Below are positions 57,911 through 64,000 of a DNA stretch of 64,000 nt, piece by piece. Below the pieces are notes generated by a model. That model searched no databases and was not told the origin of the DNA. It was given only the letters and a program-made list of their open reading frames with translations. The position numbers were made by a program, and so were the translations under genes. The DNA lies in contig JAMPHB010000001.1 of the NCBI GenBank assembly GCA_023663685.1, positions 151,436 through 215,435 of the forward strand, read 5' to 3'. The DNA comes from Blautia sp. Lineage in GTDB: Bacteria; Bacillota; Clostridia; Lachnospirales; Lachnospiraceae. Each line of letters starts with the position of its first letter. Within the stretch, counting starts at the first letter, position 1.

Positions 57911-57939
57911 ATTTTAACACCAATTACAGGTAAATACAA
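57911..57939 (-). promoter_or_regulatory. Promoter of but
   Basis: On the minus strand TTGTAT (57934-57939), 17 bases, TAAAAT (57911-57916), 35 bases upstream of the ATG. Confidence 0.55.
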
Positions 57940-57982
57940 TTATTGTTTTGGCGTTTCCGGCCGGATATGTTAATATAAGGTA

Positions 57983-58072
57983 TGAGTTCGCAAGCATTAC
58001 AAAATGAGCCATCACATGAGAGTCCACTTCGTGGAGTGATGGCGTAGGCAATGCTTACGTTCGTAAGCATTA
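57983..58072. repeat. Intergenic palindromic element, copy 2
   Basis: From 57993 on it matches the element at 47037 nearly base for base, including the middle and right hairpins. The left hairpin is cut short (only its right arm remains). It lies between but and the LysR gene. Confidence 0.88.
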
Positions 58073-58097
58073 CAACTAGGAAAGGACGGGAAGGGAT

Positions 58098-59000
58098 ATG
58101 ACGCTGACACAGCTCATCTATGTGGTAAAAATCGCGGATATGAAATCCATGAACAAGGCAGCGGCCGAGCTGTTTGTATCACAGCCTGCGCTCTCGGAGG
58201 CAGTCCGGGAGCTGGAGGAGGAAATTCACACGGAGCTTTTTTTCCGCTCAAACCGCGGAATCGTGCTCACCACAGAGGGGGAGGAGTTTTTGCAGTATGC
58301 CAGGCAGATGGTAGAGCTAAACCGCATGATTGGTGAACGGTATGTAGAAAAACAGCAGTCCAAGAAAAAGTTCAGCGTTTCTATGCAGCACTATTCCTTT
58401 GCTGTCGAAGCCTTTATTGAGCTGGGACGGCGTTTTTCCATGAGTGAGTTTGAGCTGGCAGTTCACGAGACGAAGACGCATGAGGTGATTGACAATGTGA
58501 AAAATTTCAGAAGCGAAATCGGGGTGCTTTATCTCGACGCTTTTAACGGGAAGGCATTAAATAAGATTTTTGCGGAGAGCGGGGTGGAGTTTGTGCCGCT
58601 GTTCGACTGTGGTATTTCCGTATATCTGAGTAAAAAGCACCCGCTGGCGGGGCGGGAGCGGATTCGCTTTGAGGAACTTTCGGATTATCCGTGCCTCTCT
58701 TTTGAGCAGGGAGAGAGGAATTCTTTTTATTATGCGGAAGAGGTACTGAGCACGCTGGACTACCGGCAGATTATCAAAGCGGACGACAGGGCGACCATGT
58801 TAAATCTGATGGACGGCATGAACGGATACACGCTCTGCTCGGGTTTAATCTGCGAGGAGCTAAATGGCGGCAGCTATGTGTCGGTTCCGCTGGATACGAA
58901 GGAGACAATGACGATTGGATATATCAGGCGCAGGAATATGCCCTTAAGTAAGCTGGGGCGCGAGTATATTGAGATTTTGAAGAGCTACGGCGGGGAGTGA
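58098..59000 (+). CDS. LysR-family regulator
   Basis: 300 residues. N-terminal helix-turn-helix in MNKAAAELFVSQPALSEAVREL, then a substrate-binding domain of the type-2 periplasmic fold. It is divergent from but across the palindromic element. LysR proteins often control the divergent neighbour, so regulation of but is possible. AGGAAAGG is upstream of the ATG. Confidence 0.93.
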   Translation: MTLTQLIYVVKIADMKSMNKAAAELFVSQPALSEAVRELEEEIHTELFFRSNRGIVLTTEGEEFLQYARQMVELNRMIGERYVEKQQSKKKFSVSMQHYSFAVEAFIELGRRFSMSEFELAVHETKTHEVIDNVKNFRSEIGVLYLDAFNGKALNKIFAESGVEFVPLFDCGISVYLSKKHPLAGRERIRFEELSDYPCLSFEQGERNSFYYAEEVLSTLDYRQIIKADDRATMLNLMDGMNGYTLCSGLICEELNGGSYVSVPLDTKETMTIGYIRRRNMPLSKLGREYIEILKSYGGE

Positions 59001-59003
59001 GAG

Positions 59004-60293
59004 ATGGAGAATCATACAATTGTTACGTTAAAAAAGGGAGAAGGCAGATATGTGAAGTCCGGCGGACTGTGGATCTACGACAATGAGATAGATACGATCA
59101 CCGGGCGTTTTCACAATGGAGATGTGGTGGCGGTCAGGGATTTTGACGGTTATCCGCTGGGGCGGGGCTATATTAACCAGAATTCGAAAATACGGGTACG
59201 GATGCTGACCCGGCGCATGGAGCAGGAGGTAAATGAAGAGCTTTTGCGCGCGAGGGTGCAGAGGGCATGGGCTTACAGGAAGGACGTGCTGCGCAGGAGC
59301 CAGCCTCCGGCACTGGAGGGGAAGCTGGAAGAGATTCTGCGAAAAGGACTCGGAAGTCTTGGCATGGAGTATATGGACGTGAGCGCCTGCCGCCTGATTT
59401 TCGGGGAGGCGGATTTTTTGCCGGGGCTTGTGGTGGACAAATATTCCGATGTGCTGGTGCTGCAGTGCCTGACGCTGGGAATGGAGCAGTTTAAGGAGCA
59501 GATCGTCGCGCTTTTGAAGGACGTGCTTGCCGCCGATGGGATTCTGGTGCGGGGCGTGTACGAGCGCAGCGACGCCAATGAAAGAAAGAAGGAGGGGCTT
59601 TCAAAGCGCAAGGCTTATATCGGCGAGGCCTTTGACACGCATGTGGAGATTGTGGAGAACAATATCCGCTATCTGGTGGATGTGGAGAACGGGCAGAAAA
59701 CCGGATTTTTCCTCGACCAGAAATATAACCGTCTGGCCGTGCAGAGACTCTGCGCGGGGAAGCAGGTGCTGGATTGCTTTAGCCACATGGGCACCTTTGC
59801 GCTGAACGCCGGGGCGGCCGGAGCGGCCTCGGTGCTCGGGCTGGACGTTTCTGAATATGCGCTTATGCAGGCAGAGGAAAATGCGCGCCGTAACGGACTT
59901 GCAGAGACGGTGAGTTTTCGCTGCGGGAATGTGCTGGAGGAGCTGCCTGCGCTGGCGGAGTCTGGAGAGGACTTTGATGTGGTGATACTCGACCCTCCGG
60001 CGTTTACGAAATCCCGGGAGGCGACGAGAAATGCCATTAAGGGCTATAGGGAGATTAACCGGAAGGGTCTAAAGCTGGTGCGCCCCGGCGGTTATTTTGC
60101 CACCTGTTCCTGCTCCCATTTTATGACGCAGGAGCTGTTTGCAAAGACGATCAGGGAGGCGGCAGCGTCCGTTCATAAAAGGCTCCGCCAGGTGGAGTTT
60201 CGGACGCAGGCGCCGGATCACCCGATCCTGTGGGCGGCGGAGGAGAGCTATTATTTGAAATTTTATATCTTTCAGGTGGTGGATGAAAAATAG
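59004..60293 (+). CDS. RlmI-like class I rRNA methyltransferase
   Basis: 429 residues. An N-terminal PUA domain (GEGRYVKSGGLWIYDNEID), a middle domain with GLVVDKYSDVLVLQ, and a SAM-dependent methyltransferase with NGQKTGFFLDQKYNR, VLDCFSHMGTFAL and the catalytic motif LDPPAFTKS. Known relatives methylate cytosine in 23S rRNA (m5C). It starts three bases after the LysR stop. Confidence 0.92.
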   Translation: MENHTIVTLKKGEGRYVKSGGLWIYDNEIDTITGRFHNGDVVAVRDFDGYPLGRGYINQNSKIRVRMLTRRMEQEVNEELLRARVQRAWAYRKDVLRRSQPPALEGKLEEILRKGLGSLGMEYMDVSACRLIFGEADFLPGLVVDKYSDVLVLQCLTLGMEQFKEQIVALLKDVLAADGILVRGVYERSDANERKKEGLSKRKAYIGEAFDTHVEIVENNIRYLVDVENGQKTGFFLDQKYNRLAVQRLCAGKQVLDCFSHMGTFALNAGAAGAASVLGLDVSEYALMQAEENARRNGLAETVSFRCGNVLEELPALAESGEDFDVVILDPPAFTKSREATRNAIKGYREINRKGLKLVRPGGYFATCSCSHFMTQELFAKTIREAAASVHKRLRQVEFRTQAPDHPILWAAEESYYLKFYIFQVVDEK

Positions 60294-60343
60294 AGACTGG
60301 ATTATAATGGCGGATTGCAGGCATAATATAGTATGAAAAGCAA

Positions 60344-60372
60344 TTGATTTTGAGCTGGGTATATGCTAAGAT
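60344..60372 (+). promoter_or_regulatory. Promoter of the two-gene module at 60445
   Basis: TTGATT (60344-60349), 17 bases, TAAGAT (60367-60372), in the gap after the methyltransferase. Confidence 0.45.
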
Positions 60373-60444
60373 GTAGCCACAGAAAGCATACAGAAGGTTT
60401 TGCGTGTTATGTACCTGGTTGTGAAAATGACTGAGGTGTATGAT

Positions 60445-60687
60445 ATGAATGACGAAAAAAGTGGAAGAGAGGTGAATATCATGCCGACTGTTGATTTGAT
60501 TGAGTGTGAAAGAGTAGCCTATGTAAAAGAAATGCAGGATTATCTTCAGGAATTGAAGCGGATGAACAAAATGGATGCCCAAAAAAAGTCTTTTGAAAAT
60601 TTGGTGCAGAGTGAAATAATTTGTGAAAATGGTGAATTTACAGATCATTATGAATATACGAAGATAATGCTGCAAAAGAAGGGATAA
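60445..60687 (+). CDS. Small protein, possible antitoxin
   Basis: 80 residues, charged, no membrane segment. It is mostly predicted helical (ERVAYVKEMQDYLQELKRM) with an ending ICENGEFTDHYEYTKIML. GAGGTG lies six bases before the ATG at 60445. A second start at 60481 also has AGAGGTG, giving 68 residues. It ends four bases before the ART-like gene, so the two are co-translated. I do not recognise the family. The antitoxin role is inferred from position and size. Confidence 0.6.
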   Translation: MNDEKSGREVNIMPTVDLIECERVAYVKEMQDYLQELKRMNKMDAQKKSFENLVQSEIICENGEFTDHYEYTKIMLQKKG

Positions 60688-60691
60688 TACA

Positions 60692-61315
60692 ATGTACAGT
60701 ATTTTGCCTAACTTAGTATTGGGATTTCATGGATGTGATATAGATACATACAATAAAGTCCTGCATGACCATGAGAGTTTATTGCCGAGTAATAATTCAT
60801 ATGACTGGCTTGGAAATGGAATTTATTTTTGGGAAGATAGTGTTGATAGAGCACAACAGTGGGCAGTGGATTCCTGTGAAAGATATAACAAAAAGAATCC
60901 GGATAAAAAAGCTAAACTTCCAGCGGTGGTTGGAGCAGTTATTTCATTGGGGAATTGCTTGAATCTAACGGATTATAAAAGCTGTGATATTCTTAAGACC
61001 GGCTATGAAATTTTGAAATATGAACTCGAAATTAATGGAAAGGGATTACCGGTAAATAAAGATATTAAGGGGAACACAGATTTACTGTTTAGAGACTTGG
61101 ATTGTGCTGTTATACAACGCATCCATCAATATAATAAAGAGAATAAGAAGAGAGATTTTGATAGTGTCAGGGGCGTTTTCCTTGAAGGGAATCCAATATA
61201 TGAGAATGCGGGAATAATGGAGAAAACGCATGTACAGTTGTGTATTGTTAATCCTAATTGTATAAAAGGTTATTTTAAACCATTAGAGCCAAAAGCGGAT
61301 TGGGTAATAGTATAA
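60692..61315 (+). CDS. Possible ADP-ribosyltransferase-fold toxin
   Basis: 207 residues, soluble. VLGFHGCD (His13) and GNGIYFWEDSVDRAQQWA (41-58, Tyr45) match the first two strands of PARP/diphtheria-type ADP-ribosyltransferases, where the histidine and tyrosine hold NAD. The region THVQLCIVNPNCIKGYF near the end is where the third catalytic residue should be, and a glutamine stands at a likely position. The gene is AT-rich, unlike the methyltransferase before it and the MFS gene after it, so it appears acquired. No specific named family is claimed. Confidence 0.6.
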   Translation: MYSILPNLVLGFHGCDIDTYNKVLHDHESLLPSNNSYDWLGNGIYFWEDSVDRAQQWAVDSCERYNKKNPDKKAKLPAVVGAVISLGNCLNLTDYKSCDILKTGYEILKYELEINGKGLPVNKDIKGNTDLLFRDLDCAVIQRIHQYNKENKKRDFDSVRGVFLEGNPIYENAGIMEKTHVQLCIVNPNCIKGYFKPLEPKADWVIV

Positions 61316-61388
61316 GCGAAATGTGGATATGATGCATGATATAATTTAGATTGTCAAAAGTGTAATGATTGAAGTTATGGGGAATAGG

Positions 61389-62612
61389 ATGAAAAGCCAG
61401 TACAATAAAACAATCACGGCCTGCTTTGTGGGATATATTGTGCAGGCCATTGTCAATAATTTCGCGCCGCTGCTGTTTCTGACCTTTCAGAAAAACTACC
61501 ATATACCGCTCTCGCAGATTACGCTGCTGGTGACGGTCAATTTTGGAATACAGCTTTTGATTGATCTGCTTTCGGTCGGATTTGTGGATAAGCTCGGATA
61601 CCGGGCGTCTATGATTCTGGCACATCTCCTGTCGGCGGGAGGGTTGCTGCTTCTGACAATCCTGCCGGAGCTGTCAGCCTCTCCCTTTGCCGGCATTTTG
61701 ATTTCCGTCATGGTGTATGCTGTCGGGGGAGGTCTGCTGGAGGTTCTTGTGAGTCCGGTGGTGGAGGCGTGTCCCTCCGAAAATAAGGAGCGTGCGATGA
61801 GTATGCTGCATTCCTTTTACTGTTGGGGACATGCGGGGATTGTGCTGCTCTCCACACTGTTCTTTCATGTGGCCGGAATACAGAACTGGAAAATACTGGC
61901 GGTAATCTGGGCGCTGGTTCCGATCGGCAATGCGCTTGTATTTTTAAGGGTTCCCATGGCATCGCTGATTGAGGAGGGAGAGAGTGGGCTTCGCCTGAAA
62001 GAGCTGTTTCACATCAGGGCTTTTTGGATATTATTTGTTATGATGCTGTGTGCCGGGGCAAGCGAGCAGGCGGTGAGCCAGTGGGCTTCTGTATTTGCGG
62101 AGAAGGGACTGGGGATTTCCAAGACGGCGGGGGATTTGGCAGGGCCGATGGCGTTCGCAGTGTTTATGGGAACAGCGAGGGCGTTCTATGGAAAATACGG
62201 CGGCCGTATCCGTCTGGAGCGTTTTATGATTTATAGCTGTATCCTGTGCATTCTCTCTTATCTGGGAATCTCACTTTTGCCCATTCCGCAGCTTAGTCTG
62301 GCGGCCTGCATGGTCTGCGGCCTTTCGGTCGGTATTATGTGGCCGGGCACTTTTAGCAAGGCATCGGCGGCGCTGCCGAGGGGAGGTACGGCTATGTTTG
62401 CCCTGCTGGCGTTAGGCGGCGATATTGGCTGTTCCGGGGGACCGACGGTGGTCGGAATGGTGTCAGGTGCCCTGGGGGACAATCTGAAAGCGGGGATTCT
62501 GGCGGGAATTGTCTTTCCGGTATTGCTGCTGGCGGGAGTTTATCTGTGCAGGAAAAGTGGGCAGGGGGAGAATAGTAAATTGAAAAAGAGAGAATTTCTA
62601 ACGAAACCGTGA
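61389..62612 (+). CDS. MFS transporter
   Basis: 407 residues with twelve membrane segments. The first loop has GFVDKLGYRAS, an MFS signature, and a second copy is seen near GKYGGRIRLERF. It resembles sugar or fucose permease-like MFS proteins in the FGHS/FucP group. The substrate is not known. The start at 61389 has GGGGAATAGG upstream, and 61365 is an alternative. Confidence 0.85.
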   Translation: MKSQYNKTITACFVGYIVQAIVNNFAPLLFLTFQKNYHIPLSQITLLVTVNFGIQLLIDLLSVGFVDKLGYRASMILAHLLSAGGLLLLTILPELSASPFAGILISVMVYAVGGGLLEVLVSPVVEACPSENKERAMSMLHSFYCWGHAGIVLLSTLFFHVAGIQNWKILAVIWALVPIGNALVFLRVPMASLIEEGESGLRLKELFHIRAFWILFVMMLCAGASEQAVSQWASVFAEKGLGISKTAGDLAGPMAFAVFMGTARAFYGKYGGRIRLERFMIYSCILCILSYLGISLLPIPQLSLAACMVCGLSVGIMWPGTFSKASAALPRGGTAMFALLALGGDIGCSGGPTVVGMVSGALGDNLKAGILAGIVFPVLLLAGVYLCRKSGQGENSKLKKREFLTKP

Positions 62613-62618
62613 GAACTA

Positions 62619-62648
62619 TTGATTTTTTCGGCAGGAATATGCTATTAT
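62619..62648 (+). promoter_or_regulatory. Promoter of the restriction-modification genes
   Basis: TTGATT (62619-62624), 18 bases, TATTAT (62643-62648), 52 bases before the methyltransferase start. Confidence 0.45.
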
Positions 62649-62700
62649 ACAGACAACCCATTTTTGTATTTTATGACTTTGGCAATATGGAGGTAATAAG

Positions 62701-63930
62701 GTGGCTGTTTGCTATAATAACTTATGGAAACTTCTTATAGATAGAAATATGAATAAAACGGAACTTAAAGAGGCAGCAGGTATCAGTTTCAATGTAATGG
62801 CCCGGATGGGTAAGAATGAGACGATTTCATTTGAAAGCATTGAAAAAATTTGTGCTGCACTACAATGTAATGTAGGTGATATTGTAGAAGTTGTTCAGGA
62901 AAATCAATCGGTTTCAATACCAAAGCTGTTTACTACAATAGAACTTTTCGCCGGTGCGGGTGGATTGGCTCTTGGAATTGAAAGGGCTGGATTTGATACA
63001 TTGGGTCTTATTGAATTTGACAAGGATGCCGCTGACACTCTGAGATGTAATCGTCCAAATTGGCGTGTTATTAACGATGATATAGCAAATATCTCCTGCC
63101 TTGATTTGAAAGAGTATTTTGGACTTGCCAGGGGCGAGCTTGATTTGCTGTCCGGTGGCGCTCCCTGCCAAAGTTTTTCTTATGCTGGAAAGCGCTTAGG
63201 TTTAGAGGATGCCCGTGGAACTCTTTTTTACCATTACGCAAAGTTTTTGGAGCAGTTACAGCCTAAAATGTTCTTATTTGAAAATGTAAGAGGATTGCTT
63301 ACACACGATAGAGGCCGTACATATAAGACGATTACAGAGATTTTTGAAAGTACGGGATATACCATACAGAAAAAAGTACTGAATGCCTGGGATTATGGAG
63401 TGGCTCAAAAGCGAGAACGACTGATTACGATAGGTATCCGCAATGACTTAAAAGATAAAATAGTTTTTGAATTTCCCGTACCGCATAAATATAAACCTGT
63501 GCTTCGAGATGTTCTGCCTGACTGTCCGAAAAGCGAAGGCACTCCATACTCTGAGTATAAACGAAAAATATTCGAGCTGGTTCCTCCCGGTGGATACTGG
63601 CGTGATATTCCCGAAGATATTGCGAAGGAATATATGAAAAGCTGTTGGTATATGGAGGGGGGAAGAACGGGGATTCTGCGTAGATTAAGCCTTGATGAAC
63701 CTTCGTTAGCTGTGCTGACATCGCCCAGTCAGAAGCAGACAGATCGGTGTCATCCGTTAGAAGCCCGCCCATTTACGGTTCGGGAAAATGCAAGATGTCA
63801 GAGTTTTCCTGATGATTGGCAGTTTTGTGGCAGCGTGGGTCAGCAGTATAAACAGGTCGGAAATGCCGTTCCTGTAAATTTAGCTTATGATATTGCCGTA
63901 AAAATAAAAGAAGCACTGGAGAGTTTGTAA
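62701..63930 (+). CDS. DNA cytosine-5 methyltransferase with N-terminal HTH domain
   Basis: 409 residues. Residues 1-~68 form an XRE/Cro-type helix-turn-helix (MNKTELKEAAGISFNVMARM and IEKICAALQCNVGDIVE). The methyltransferase begins near 78 with ELFAGAGGLALGIERAG (motif I), GGAPCQSFSYAGKRLG (motif IV, catalytic Cys), FENVRGLL (motif VI), QKRERLITIG (motif VIII) and QVGNAVPVNLA (motif X). The fused HTH suggests it also represses its own or the nuclease promoter. The start is GTG with GGAGGT seven bases upstream. The next gene begins on its stop codon. Confidence 0.93.
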   Translation: MAVCYNNLWKLLIDRNMNKTELKEAAGISFNVMARMGKNETISFESIEKICAALQCNVGDIVEVVQENQSVSIPKLFTTIELFAGAGGLALGIERAGFDTLGLIEFDKDAADTLRCNRPNWRVINDDIANISCLDLKEYFGLARGELDLLSGGAPCQSFSYAGKRLGLEDARGTLFYHYAKFLEQLQPKMFLFENVRGLLTHDRGRTYKTITEIFESTGYTIQKKVLNAWDYGVAQKRERLITIGIRNDLKDKIVFEFPVPHKYKPVLRDVLPDCPKSEGTPYSEYKRKIFELVPPGGYWRDIPEDIAKEYMKSCWYMEGGRTGILRRLSLDEPSLAVLTSPSQKQTDRCHPLEARPFTVRENARCQSFPDDWQFCGSVGQQYKQVGNAVPVNLAYDIAVKIKEALESL

Positions 63931-64000
63931 TGTGGAACTTATCTTTTATAAGTAAAGAAGATTTTACCAGTCATGTTAAAGCCACGATTGAAAAATATGG
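63930..64000 (+). CDS. Probable Eco47II-type restriction endonuclease, 5' end only
   Basis: The ATG overlaps the methyltransferase stop (TAATG). The visible 23 codons read MWNLSFISKEDFTSHVKATI and further, which agrees with my memory of Eco47II-family nucleases (GGNCC/GGWCC type). The gene is cut by the window edge, so catalytic residues cannot be checked. Confidence 0.6.
   Translation, partial: MWNLSFISKEDFTSHVKATIEKY

Overview
The window looks like a chromosome segment of a butyrate-producing, spore-forming Lachnospiraceae-type Firmicute. The evidence is a typical Gram-positive gene set with strong AGGAGG ribosome sites, SpoVT, a butyryl-CoA:acetate CoA-transferase, NADP-type glutamate dehydrogenase, ECF thiamine uptake under a TPP riboswitch, FabK-type fatty acid synthesis and a sortase B/SPKTG pair. 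Base composition is near 50% GC through the housekeeping genes. It drops in several small accessory genes: the PBECR4-like gene, both toxin-antitoxin pairs, parts of the polysaccharide cluster and the terminal restriction-modification genes.

Layout. 1-7100: a leftward operon (cysD, cysNC, a sulfotransferase fused to an ABC binding lipoprotein, ATPase, permease) read away from an Rrf2 regulator that has a perfect promoter with an inverted repeat just behind it. It can make PAPS and contains a probable PAPS user. 7180-12100: a PBECR4-type gene, a 52-bp tandem repeat, a macrodomain/SirTM pair in which the macrodomain frame is broken near its 3' end, a LytTR regulator fused to the tail of a histidine kinase, and a lipoprotein behind paired VirR-type boxes. 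12200-24800: acetyltransferase, hydrolase, an OmpR-type two-component system, pyruvate kinase, a Big2 surface protein, spoVT, a YefM/YoeB pair, PBP1A, glucokinase, a BlaI-type repressor and a lipoprotein. 24780-25640: thiT behind a TPP riboswitch.

25790-33785 is the type II fatty acid operon acpP-fabK-fabD-fabG-fabF-fabZ-accDA-fabH-marR. A strong promoter and a palindrome resembling the FabT site precede acpP, and the last gene is the probable FabT-like regulator, so the operon appears to control itself. accB and accC are not present. gdhA and a strong terminator follow. 35458-35619 is a fragment of an HD-domain gene.

35640-49240 is a surface polysaccharide locus: polyprenyl sugar transferase, glycosyltransferases, DUF4422, EpsG-like polymerase, flippase, LicD, then CpsB/CpsC/CpsD and an LCP ligase. 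It ends in a sortase B and its likely substrate. After this come a divergent Hsp90-like ATPase, signal peptidase I, an Mrp-type ATPase, a LytTR/LiaF-like pair, a leftward LTA-synthase-like protein and a leftward CoA-transferase, then LysR, RlmI-like methyltransferase, a possible ADP-ribosyltransferase toxin pair, an MFS transporter, and an HTH-fused cytosine methyltransferase with the start of a probable Eco47II-type endonuclease at the edge.

A palindromic intergenic element of about 100 bp occurs twice (47037 and 57983), with related fragments elsewhere. No rRNA, tRNA, CRISPR array or insertion sequence was recognised.
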